DNA from: Nemertoderma westbladi
Lineage: Eukaryota > Xenacoelomorpha > Nemertodermatida > Nemertodermatidae
Reading direction: 5' to 3'
Length of the DNA stretch: 64,000 nucleotides
Assembly (NCBI GenBank): GCA_032718475.1
Contig: JAUCBJ010003662.1
Location: 33,802 to 97,801, forward strand
The notes under the pieces are model-generated. The model was given only the letters and a program-made list of their open reading frames with translations, made no database searches and was not told the DNA's origin. Position numbers and translations under genes: made by a program. How positions within the stretch are numbered: position 1 is the stretch's first letter; each line of letters opens with the position of its first letter. Shown piece by piece: positions 51,857-60,400 of this stretch.

Positions 51857-53614
51857 TTAAATAATTATTTTATATTTTGTGCGTGGGAAGGGCGTATCGC
51901 CCTCATTCCCACCCCCCTCAGTCCAAAACTTTGGACGACTAAAAACTCTCACGTGCCCCTTCTTCCGGTAGGCACTCTCCTGCTGCTCTCCTATACGTCC
52001 TTTAACTCTTCGCCACACTCTCTTCGGTGCTACCTTTGCTGGCCTCCCCCTTCGTATGTGCGCTGGCATTAAAGCCCTCGACGACCCCCACTCGTCCCTC
52101 GGTATACGCGGTGTCTGCCCATGTAATGCCCCCCCGCACTGTGTCAGCCCTGCGTGTGTATGCAACACGCCTCCTTCTACTTTCCCGACTCCTTTGCTCA
52201 TGGACTTCTCTACCCCTGGTTTAGTCCTTTCACATCCTCTCCCTTTCCAACACTCTCCGGATCTGTGTCCTTTTACCACACATCGATGACATAGTCCGTT
52301 TGCGTCTGTGTAGGCTACACGATCTCGTTTGGGCAACGCTCGCCAGTACTTGCAACTCCTGGTCTTATGGGTTCCGTCCCGATGTAATTGACATTGGAAT
52401 CCTGGATTATAGCGTTTCCTGTATAGTCCTTCACGTATCGCGCTTAGGTTTATATGTACCGATTTAATGTTTTGGTTGTCTAGACTCGGCCTACTGGGTA
52501 TATTGGGATTGTTTTTATTTACGGTGTTATTTTCTTTCTGTCCCTGCCACGGTGTGGCCCTCCTACCACCTTGTATGGCCGCGTGTGGTAGCGACTGTCC
52601 GCACGACCTTCTTCTGTCCAAGGGGTCCGATGTTCTGGCTCCTACTGGGGTATATTGTTGATATTGTGATGGGGGAATGTCACCCTGTCCCCCCCCAGCC
52701 GGTATGTTTGGTACTGGGGTTGATGTTAATGTATTGGGGCCCATACATCTATCTCCAATAACTCTCCCATCCCCTGGATATATGTTATGTCCCTGTGTAT
52801 TATAGTCATGCTGCTGTACCGATATAGGCCTACCCAGTTCTTGCCTACCTACCGGTATGTACTCCGCGGCTCCCGGGTTTAACCCCGTCGCTCGCGCTAC
52901 CCTATCGCCTACTCTATCTCTCCCAGCATGGCCTATAATAGTATGTGCAGTAAGGCCTACAGTATGTCCTGCAGTCTGCATGTGCCCTTCCGAACCGAAG
53001 TTTATTCTTCGCGAATCTCGAATCTCCCCGCGACTACTGCACTCGCGATCGGCAGCTATATCCCGTCGGGAAGCTTCTCTTCGATCCCATCTCCTGTTCT
53101 CGACTTTGTATTGGTACCTCCTGTACCCCTCTCTTGGCGTGCGGTGCGTTTCTCCGGGGCGACGGCAATCTCCCGAAGTTCGACCCCACTGGCTCCCTGA
53201 CTCCATCTCTACTGTCGACGGTCCGTTATCCGTCCTCGCACTGCTATCGTTCGTGGCGACACTTCTTCTACTATCTTCTCTTCTTCTCTTTTCTGTGTAG
53301 TATTCCGGCTCGTGAGGTCTCTCGTCGACCTCCCGGTTAAACTCCACTGTTCTTCTTCCCTCTTCTGGTCGGGCTCGACGCTTCGCCTGCCCTCTCGCGA
53401 TGCCAACCTGCCTCTCTCTGCTCGATCGCACGCCGCTGGGGATACTCGCAATCCCCCTATTACTCTCCGTCGCCGGGTGTTGCAGTTTACCTGGTTCGGC
53501 CCGCGCATTATCCGCTGACGGCTGTGGGACACTCTCTGCCCCCCCCTCTCTCTCTACTAACTTCTCGCGGTGGGGTGCCCGTAGCCCCCCCCCACCCGCC
53601 ACTTCTAACTTCAC
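51857..53614 (-). CDS. Gag-like C-terminal frame with paired zinc knuckles (BEL/Pao type)
   Basis: This frame of 585 residues has no ATG start. It opens after a stop at 53621-53623, begins at a GTG, and its first ATG is at codon 137 (53206). It overlaps the upstream gag frame by about 110 nt in the +1 register. Residues 1-390 are Arg/Gly/Ser-rich and probably disordered. A metal-binding region follows: C408-X2-H411-X4-H416-X4-C421, then a conserved-looking spacer, then a canonical C442-X2-C445-X4-H450-X4-C455 knuckle (GLCHRCVVKGH). The pair with an intervening GLC motif resembles BEL/Pao Gag nucleocapsid regions, where it binds genomic RNA; the first finger has His in place of the usual second Cys. 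A basic tail (about 462-585) ends in a stop without any protease motif. Expression probably depends on frameshifting, or the frame is displaced by an indel. Confidence 0.7.
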   Translation of the reverse strand: MKLEVAGGGGLRAPHREKLVEREGGAESVPQPSADNARAEPGKLQHPATESNRGIASIPSGVRSSRERQVGIARGQAKRRARPEEGRRTVEFNREVDERPHEPEYYTEKRRREDSRRSVATNDSSARTDNGPSTVEMESGSQWGRTSGDCRRPGETHRTPREGYRRYQYKVENRRWDRREASRRDIAADRECSSRGEIRDSRRINFGSEGHMQTAGHTVGLTAHTIIGHAGRDRVGDRVARATGLNPGAAEYIPVGRQELGRPISVQQHDYNTQGHNIYPGDGRVIGDRCMGPNTLTSTPVPNIPAGGGQGDIPPSQYQQYTPVGARTSDPLDRRRSCGQSLPHAAIQGGRRATPWQGQKENNTVNKNNPNIPSRPSLDNQNIKSVHINLSAIREGLYRKRYNPGFQCQLHRDGTHKTRSCKYWRALPKRDRVAYTDANGLCHRCVVKGHRSGECWKGRGCERTKPGVEKSMSKGVGKVEGGVLHTHAGLTQCGGALHGQTPRIPRDEWGSSRALMPAHIRRGRPAKVAPKRVWRRVKGRIGEQQESAYRKKGHVRVFSRPKFWTEGGGNEGDTPFPRTKYKIII

Positions 53615-55475
53615 TATCTCTTACTACACCTTTGCGTCCCTCTTGTCGGACACTCTCTACCCCCCTTCTCTCGCCACTAATCTCTCGCGGTGGGGCGCCC
53701 GTAGCCCACCCCCACCCGCCACTTCCAACTTCACTACCTCTTACTACACTTCTACACTCCTCTCTAGTCGACGCACTGTCTCTACTACGGCTGGGTCTAT
53801 TCACCCCCGCCTCTCTCTCTACTACTGCGTGGCCCATCAGGCCCACCTCGGGTTGGCTCAACCCCGCTACCTCCTGTCTACCAACTACGTGGCCTACCAG
53901 GCCGCCGTCGGGTTGGCTCAACCCTGCCACCTCCTGCCTACTAACTACGTGGCCTACCAGGCCACCGTCTGCTGAGTTATGTACGTCCGACACGCTCATA
54001 TTAATAGCACCATTCCCAATATTATTTGTTAAATCAATTAAATTATTAGAATTTGAAACGGAATTATTATTTAAATTATTTTGCGGGTTTGAATTGAAAT
54101 TATTATTTAGAGTATTTGTATTTAAATTTAAATTACTACTACCCGGTAAAATATTACTTGCTGCAATAAAGGGATTAGGGTTATCTACTACGGTACTATT
54201 AATATTAACATTTCCTAACGTACTACTATTACCCCCCCCGCCCGTACGGCTACACCAGTTCTGGTTTTCCCGCCTGGTGCCTGTAAGTGGGGGCTCACTC
54301 TCTGATATTTCCAACCGCGCCAGTTCTAGTCGGCGCTGGTTTAGTTTGGCCCGATATTGCACAAGCCTCCCTATCCGGGCACACAAATCATCCCGCTCAC
54401 GCTCACCCTCTATCTCTCTCTCTCTGCACTCTCGTAAACTTCGCTCGGCCCTCTCTCTCGCAAGCATTTCAGACCGCTTTGCCGACTCGCTCTCTACTCC
54501 CATCTCCCGCTCTCTACACTCCTCGGCTCTCTCTCTATCTTTCTTTGCCCACTCTCTTTCTCTCTCCAACCACGCGGTTTCCTCACTCAATCGTCTCTCT
54601 AACTCATTCTGCTCTGTCGCAACCTTTTCTAATTTATACGCCACGCGTTCACTCTCTCGCACCCTTCTTTCTTTTGCGGAGGATGTAGCAGACTTGTCGG
54701 TTGCGACGGACTCCCGTCGCCCCTCTGTCCCACCAACTTTCCCCCGCCTCCCGGAACTTCCTCCGACCGACGAGACCGAATCCTCAGAGTTAACCTCGGA
54801 TTCGCCCTCCTCAGGTCTCTTCCAACCCACTAATTTTATATCCTGGGCATCGACTAAGTATGGCCCTATGTACACTACACTAGGTTCCATACCCCCACAT
54901 TCCCATAGTTTAAACAGTTCGAAGGCAACTCCCCACGCCCTCAACTCTGCTAGTTCTCTCTGCCCAGAACACACTAGGTGATCAAAGTATCTGTTCGACT
55001 CACCTAGTCGCTTTCTCAGTCTCACCTCGTCTATCCTCGCCCCCTCCTTGGCCTCCTTTAGTAGTTCCCTGGTCGCGAGGTAGGCTCGTCGAAGTCGATC
55101 AGAAACCCCGACGTCCTCGTCGCCGACCTCTCCTCCATCTCTCCGGGTCCGACGTCGTACCGACGGCCCCACCGTCGCCGTTCCGGTGGACCGTTCGTCG
55201 TCCTCGGCCTGTGGCTGGCCTGCGACATCGGTACGTCGACCCTCGCTCCGCGTCGACTCGTCTTTCTCTTCTCCTCCCTTCTCGTCTCCTTCCCTCGACT
55301 CGCTCTCCGGTTGTAGACGACCCCCCACATCTCGGTTCGCCGGGTTGCTCGTTGTCGACGTGGTCGGCGTAGCATCGACCGGCGTCGTGGGTTCGTATCG
55401 TCTCGCCGTGGCCTCGCGGATCGTTAGATCGTCGTCCGGGGTCCGCGGCGGTGTCGTTCCTATCTCTCGACTCAT
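53508..55475 (-). CDS. Gag-like protein, N-terminal frame of the retrotransposon
   Basis: This frame of 655 residues starts at the ATG at 55475, chosen because the frame upstream offers only a GTG and because the ATG has a purine at -3 (ACGATGA). In order it shows an acidic, Ser/Thr/Pro-rich segment (1-120), a possibly folded helical part (about 123-221, with the motif YFDHLVCSGQRELAELRAWG), a highly charged Glu/Arg-rich coiled coil (about 266-396), an Asn-rich linker (about 421-491), three 20-residue repeats (503-562; GLVGHVV and QEVAGLSQP) and two roughly 40-residue repeats near the C terminus. It is presumed to be the structural particle protein of the retroelement. I cannot match the folded part to a named Gag domain. 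It ends in a stop just after a run of eight G that appears to carry one extra base. Beyond that point the second frame (51857-53614) continues the protein, so the natural product is probably longer. Confidence 0.75.
   Translation of the reverse strand: MSREIGTTPPRTPDDDLTIREATARRYEPTTPVDATPTTSTTSNPANRDVGGRLQPESESREGDEKGGEEKDESTRSEGRRTDVAGQPQAEDDERSTGTATVGPSVRRRTRRDGGEVGDEDVGVSDRLRRAYLATRELLKEAKEGARIDEVRLRKRLGESNRYFDHLVCSGQRELAELRAWGVAFELFKLWECGGMEPSVVYIGPYLVDAQDIKLVGWKRPEEGESEVNSEDSVSSVGGSSGRRGKVGGTEGRRESVATDKSATSSAKERRVRESERVAYKLEKVATEQNELERRLSEETAWLEREREWAKKDRERAEECREREMGVESESAKRSEMLARERAERSLRECREREIEGERERDDLCARIGRLVQYRAKLNQRRLELARLEISESEPPLTGTRRENQNWCSRTGGGGNSSTLGNVNINSTVVDNPNPFIAASNILPGSSNLNLNTNTLNNNFNSNPQNNLNNNSVSNSNNLIDLTNNIGNGAINMSVSDVHNSADGGLVGHVVSRQEVAGLSQPDGGLVGHVVGRQEVAGLSQPEVGLMGHAVVEREAGVNRPSRSRDSASTREECRSVVRGSEVGSGGWGWATGAPPREISGERRGVESVRQEGRKGVVRDSEVRSGGWGGATGTPPREVSRERGGGRECPTAVSG
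53523..53760. repeat. Tandem duplication of about 120 bp in gag
   Basis: Two copies start near GACACTCTCT at 53528 and 53649. Both contain CGCGGTGGGG, CGTAGCCC and a C-rich run. The spacing is 121 bp on one side of the C-run and 120 bp on the other, revealing a one-base indel that coincides with the change of gag frame. Confidence 0.8.
53539..53546 (-). other. G8 homopolymer at the probable gag frame break
   Basis: The plus strand has eight C (eight G on the coding strand) inside the overlap of the two gag frames. The flanking sequence is one copy of a tandem duplication of about 120 bp. The paralogous stretch (about 53649-53690) is one nucleotide shorter across the equivalent G-run. Before the run the copies align in the upstream frame (PPREVSRER versus PPREISGER). 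After it the second frame aligns (AESVPQ versus VESVRQ). This places the net +1 base at or beside this run. Confidence 0.6.
53790..53969. repeat. Three in-frame 60-bp tandem repeats in gag
   Basis: Three 60-bp copies encode 20-residue repeats on the minus strand (GLVGHVV...QEVAGLSQP). The first two copies are nearly identical and the third has diverged. The first copy read on the coding strand contains a 7-bp palindrome (plus strand GTGGCCTACCAGGCCAC). Repeat-number change here would keep the frame. Confidence 0.85.
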
Positions 55476-55591
55476 CGTGGCAGCCACAGTCTGTCAGTTG
55501 GTTGGATCCAGTTCTATCACTGTCAGACTGTTAGGGCAGCTGCTAGGATCCTATCTCTGTCAGGGCAGCTGGGCGGATCTAGTTCTATCAC
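55476..55591 (-). other. Leader between 5' LTR and gag, with a repeated 17-bp motif
   Basis: This 116-bp leader holds two copies of a 17-bp motif (plus strand GGATCYAGTTCTATCAC) at 55504-55520 and 55575-55591, differing at one base. The second copy abuts the LTR, so the coding strand just after the LTR reads GTGATAGAACTAGATCC. This is where a tRNA primer-binding site should lie. It does not start with the usual TGG, and I cannot assign a tRNA. A GGCAGCTG motif is also repeated between the two copies. Confidence 0.6.
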
Positions 55592-55746
55592 TGTGACGGG
55601 ATCTACGGATCCCGGTTTATCCGTTGGGTTTTCTATCCACGCGTCCCCGCCGTGTGTGAAAGGTAAAAGAGTTCTGATGTTGGGTAATATGTATAAAGGT
55701 ATAATAGTCTGATAGTTGATATAGTATAGTATGACACAACAGGTAA

Positions 55747-55752
55747 TATATA
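55747..55752 (-). promoter_or_regulatory. Candidate TATA element in the 5' LTR
   Basis: TATATA lies in an AT-rich patch about 370 nt into the LTR on the coding strand. A start some 30 nt further would leave roughly 130 nt of R-U5. The call rests on motif and position only, and no initiator is defined. Confidence 0.25.
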
Positions 55753-56030
55753 ATGGCGGTAGCGGACGGTGATAGAAGTCACCGTTCCACCCTACTGAAC
55801 TAACTGAGTAAACTAAACTGATATGATTACAGGTTACTGGTTATATTGCACGGTGGCCTTATTGCTACTCAATCGATGCCTTTCCCCCCTCTGATTGGTT
55901 GATACCCCTGTTGGCACCCTTTGGAGTGTTTCCCTTCACTCCCTGTGTTCTCTCTCGGTTAGGGGTTTGGCCCCTGACCCCTATTGTGTGTGTCTCCTTT
56001 GGGGCCTATTATCCCCGTTTACTGGGCTGA

Positions 56031-56059
56031 CACGAGGTTGATTGGTAATCAACCTCGTG
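56031..56059. other. Perfect 13-bp stem hairpin in the 5' LTR
   Basis: This is the identical counterpart of the 49721-49749 hairpin. It lies about 63 bp inside the outer, coding-strand start of the 5' LTR, in what would be U3. Confidence 0.8.
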
Positions 56060-56122
56060 CTCCCAATATTGCTTTATGGCTCACTCTATGGGTTTGTGTT
56101 AGCGGAATTGGATAAGCTAACA

Positions 56123-56127
56123 CCTGT
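56123..56127. repeat. Target-site duplication, right copy (CCTGT)
   Basis: This CCTGT follows the right LTR and matches 49277-49281. Joining the flanks with one copy of the duplication gives an uninterrupted satellite unit, GCTCACCTGTTCAGTTG, which confirms the insertion boundaries. Confidence 0.92.
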
Positions 56128-57449
56128 TCAGTTGTACATGTATTCCATGGTTCTGTTGTTTGTTTGCTCACCTGTTCAGATTTTTTACGTGGTTCTGTTG
56201 TTTGTTTGCTCACCTGTTCAGTTGTATTACGTGGTTCTGTTGTTTGTTTGCTCACCTGTTCAGTTGTATTACGTGGTTCTGTTGTTTGTTTGCTCACCTG
56301 TTCAGTTGTATTACGTGGTTCTGTTGTTTGTTTGCTCACCTGTTCAGTTTTATTACGTGGTTCTGTTGTTTGTTTGCTCAGCTGTTCAGTTATTTTACGT
56401 GGTTCTGTTGTTTGTTTGCTCACCTGTTCAGTTATATTACGTGGTTCTGTTGTTTGTTTGCTCACCTGTTTAGTTTTATTACGTGGTTCTGTTGTTTGTT
56501 TGCTCACCTGTTCAGTTGTATTACGTGGTTCTGTTGTTTGTTTGCTCACCTGTTCCGTTATATTACGTGGTTCTGTTGTTTGTTTGCTCACCGGTTCAGT
56601 TGTATTACGTGGTTCTGTTGTTTGTTTGCTCACCTGTTCAGTTTTATTACGTGGTTCTGTTGTTTGTTTGCTCACCTGTTCAGTTGTATTACGTGGTTCT
56701 GTTGTTTGTTTGCTCACCTGTTCAGTTTTATTACGTGGTTCTGTTGTTTGTTTGCTCACCTGTTCAGTTTTATAACGTGGTTCTGTTGTTTGTTTGCTCA
56801 CCTGTTCAGTTGTATTACGTGGTTCTGTTGTTTGTTTGCTCACCTGTTCAGTTTTATTACGTGGTTCTGTTGTTTGTTTGCTCACCTGTTCAGTTTTATT
56901 ACGTGGTTCTGTTGTTTGTTTGCTCACCTGTTCAGTTGTATTACGTGGTTCTGTTGTTTGTTTGCTCACCTGTTCAGTTTTATTACGTGGTTCTGTTGTT
57001 TGTTTGCTCACCTGTTCAGTTTTATTACGTGGTTCTGTTGTTTGTTTGCTCACCTGTTCAGTTTTATTACGTGGTTCTGTTGTTTGTTTGCTCACCTGTT
57101 CAGTTGTATTACGTGGTTCTGATGTTTGTTTACTCACCTGTTTAGTTTTTGTTTGCTCACCTGTTCAGTTTTATTACGTGGTTCTGTTGTTTGTTTACTC
57201 ACCTGTTTAGTTTTTGTTTGCTCACCTGTTCAGTTGTATTACGTGGTTCTGTTGTTTGTTTGCTCACCTGTTCAGTTTTATTACGTGGTTCTGTTGTTTG
57301 TTTGCTCACCTGTTCAGGTTTTTTTTACGTGGTTCTGTTGTTTGTTTGCTCACCTGTTCAGTTGTATTACGTGGTTCTGTTGTTTGTTTGCTCACCTGTT
57401 CAGTTTTATTACGTGGTTCTGTTGTTTGTTTGCTCACCTGTTCAGTTGT

Positions 57450-60400
57450 AATACGTGGTTCTGTTGTTTGTTTGCTCACCTGTTCAGTTGTATTACGTGG
57501 TTCTGTTGTTTGTTTGCTCACCTGTTCAGGTTTTTTTTACGTGGTTCTGTTGTTTGTTTGCTCACCTGTTCAGTTGTATTACGTGGTTCTGTTGTTTGTT
57601 TGCTCACCTGTTCAGTTGTATTACGTGGTTCTGTTGTTTGTTTGCTCACCTGTTCAGTTGTATTACGTGGTTCTGTTGTTTGTTTGCTCACCTGTTCAGT
57701 TTTATTACGTGGTTCTGTTGTTTGTTTGCTCACCTGTTCAGTTGTATTACGTGGTTCTGTTGTTTGTTTGCTCACCTGTTCAGTTGTATTACGTGGTTCT
57801 GCTGTTTGTTTGCTCACCTGTTCAGTTGTATTACGTGGTTCTGTTGTTTGTTTGCTCACCTGTTCAGTTGTATTACGTGGTTCTGTTGTTTGTTTGCTCA
57901 CCTGTTCAGTTTTATTACGTGGTTCTGTTGTTTGTTTGCTCACCTGTTCAGTTGTATTACGTGGTTCTGTTGTTTGTTTGCTCACCTGTTCAGTTGTATT
58001 ACGTGGTTCTGCTGTTTGTTTGCTCACCTGTTCAGTTGTATTACGTGGTTCTGTTGTTTGTTTGCTCACCTGTTCAGTTTTATTACGTGGTTCTGTTGTT
58101 TGTTTACTCACCTGTTCAGTGGTATTACGTGGTTCTGTTGTTTGTTTGCTCACCTGTTCAGTTGTATTACGTGGTTCTGTTGTTTGTTTGCTCACCTGTT
58201 CAGTTGTATTACGTGGTTCTGTTGTTTGTTTGCTCACCTGTTCAGTTTTATTACGTGGTTCTGTTGTTTGTTTGCTCACCTGTTCAGTTTTATTACGTGG
58301 TTCTGTTGTTTGTTTGCTCACCTGTTCAGTTGTATTACGTGGTTCTGTTGTTTGTTTGCTCACCTGTTTAGTTTTTGTTTGCTCACCTGTTCAGTTTTAT
58401 TACGTGGTTCTGTTGTTTGTTTACTCACCTGTTTAGTTTTTGTTTGCTCACCTGTTCAGTTGTATTACGTGGTTCTGTTGTTTGTTTGCTCACCTGTTCA
58501 GTTTTATTACGTGGTTCTGTTGTTTGTTTGCTCACCTGTTAAGTTTTATTACGTGGTTCTGTTGTTTGTTTGCTCACCTGTTCAGTTGTATTACGTGGTT
58601 CTGTTGTTTGTTTGCTCACCTGTTCAGTTTTATTACGTGGTTCTGTTGTTTGTTTGCTCACCTGTTCAGTTGTATTACGTGGTTCTGTTGTTTGTTTGCT
58701 CACCTGTTCAGTTGTATTACGTGGTTCTGTTGTTTGTTTGCTCACCTGTTCAGTTTTATTACGTGGTTCTGTTGTTTGTTTGCTCACCTGTTCAGTTTTA
58801 TTACGTGGTTCTGTTGTTTGTTTGCTCACCTGTTCAGTTGTATTACGTGGTTCTGTTGTTTGTTTGCTCACCTGTTCAGTTGTATTACGTGGTTCTGTTG
58901 TTTGTTTGCTCACCTGTTCTGTTGTATTACGTGGTTCTGTTGTTTGTTTGCTCACCTGTTCAGTTTTATTACGTGGTTCTGTTGTTTGTTTGCTCACCTG
59001 TTCAGTTATATTACGTGGTTCTGTTGTTTGTTTGCTCACCTGTTCAGTTATATTACGTGGTTCTGTTGTTTGTTTGCTCACCTGTTCAGTTTTATTACGT
59101 GGTTCTGTTGTTTGTTTGCTCACCTGTTCAGTTGTATTACGTGGTTCTGTTGTTTGTTTGCTCACCTGTTCAGTTTTATTACGTGGTTCTGTTGTTTGTT
59201 TGCTCACCTGTTCAGTTGTATTACGTGGTTCTGTTGTTTGTTTGCTCACCTGTTCAGTTTTATTACGTGGTTCTGTTGTTTGTTTGCTCACCTGTTCAGT
59301 TTTATTACGTGGTTCTGTTGTTTGTTTGCTCACCTGTTCAGTTTTATTACGTGGTTCTGTTGTTTGTTTGCTCACCTGTTCAGTTATATTACGTGGTTCT
59401 GTTGTTTGTTTGCTCACCTGTTCAGTTTTATTACGTGGTTCTGTTGTTTGTTTGCTCACCTGTTCAGTTGTATTACGTGGTTCTGTTGTTTGTTTGCTCA
59501 CCTGTTCAGTTTTATTACGTGGTTCTGTTGTTTGTTTGCTCACCTGTTCAGTTTTATTACGTGGTTCTGTTGTTTGTTTGCTCACCTGTTCAGGTTTTTT
59601 ACGTGGTTCTGTTGTTTGTTTGCTCACCTGTTCAGTTGTATTACGTGGTTCTGTTGTTTGTTTGCTCACCTGTTCAGTTGTATTACGTGGTTCTGTTGTT
59701 TGTTTGCTCACCTGTTCAGTTGTATTACGTGGTTCTGTTGTTTGTTTGCTCACCTGTTCCGTTATATTACGTGGTTCTGTTGTTTGTTTGCTCACCTGTT
59801 CAGTTGTATTACGTGGTTCTGTTGTTTGTTTGCTCACCTGTTCAGTTTTATTACGTGGTTCTGTTGTTTGTTTGCTCACCTGTTCAGTTGTATTACGTGG
59901 TTCTGTTGTTTGTTTGCTCACCTGTTCAGTTTTATTACGTGGTTCTCTTGCTTGTTTGCTCACCTGTTCAGTTTTATAACGTGGTTCTGTTGTTTGTTTG
60001 CTCACCTGTTCAGTTGTATTACGTGGTTCTGTTGTTTGTTTGCTCACCTGTTCAGTTTTATTACGTGGTTCTGTTGTTTGTTTTCTCACCTGTTCAGTTG
60101 TATTACGTGGTTCTGTTGTTTGTTTGCTCACCTGTTCAGTTGTATTACGTGGTTATGTTGTTTGTTTGCTCACCTGTTCAGTTTTATTACGTGGTTCTGT
60201 TGTTTGTTTGCTCACCTGTTCAGTTTTATTACGTGGTTCTGTTGTTTGTTTGCTCACCTGTTCAGTTGTATTACGTGGTTCTGTTGTTTGTTTGCTCACC
60301 TGTTCAGTTATATTACGTGGTTCTGTTGTTTGTTTGCTCACCTGTTCAGTTTTATTACGTGGTTCTGTTGTTTGTTTGCTCACCTGTTCAGTTGTATTAC

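Larger units (their letters stand above)
49282..56122 (-). mobile_element. Complete non-autonomous LTR retrotransposon, BEL/Pao-like Gag, no pol
   Basis: The element is 6,841 bp, bounded by two 531-bp direct LTRs and a 5-bp target-site duplication (CCTGT). Orientation is minus: the long coding frames read leftward, and a G-rich polypurine tract abuts the left LTR, which is therefore the 3' LTR. In order on the minus strand it holds the 5' LTR, a 116-bp leader, a Gag-like region in two frames, AATAAA motifs, about 2 kb of short palindromic repeats, the polypurine tract and the 3' LTR. No protease, reverse transcriptase, RNase H or integrase reading frame is visible, so mobility would depend on enzymes from a related autonomous element. 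The BEL/Pao assignment rests on the zinc-knuckle region alone. Confidence 0.93.
55592..56122 (-). repeat. 5' LTR of the retrotransposon
   Basis: This 531-bp direct repeat matches 49282-49812 with a constant offset of 6,310. On the coding (minus) strand it begins TGTTAGC and ends GTCACA, so the ends are the canonical TG...CA. Comparing the two LTRs line by line I find two substitutions: 55645 C versus 49335 A, and 56014 C versus 49704 T. Such close identity indicates a recent insertion or recent gene conversion. I see no canonical AATAAA on the coding strand inside the LTR. Confidence 0.95.

Noticed and set aside
52857-53300. Short plus-strand frames inside the retroelement (52.0-53.5 kb).
   Set aside because: They are opposite-strand shadows of the zinc-knuckle gag frame, with no start context or homology that I can support.
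53524-54981. Plus-strand open frame of 485 codons antisense to gag.
   Set aside because: It begins at GTG, is Ser/Pro/Leu low-complexity and is fully explained as the complement of the purine-rich gag frame. No independent motif is visible.
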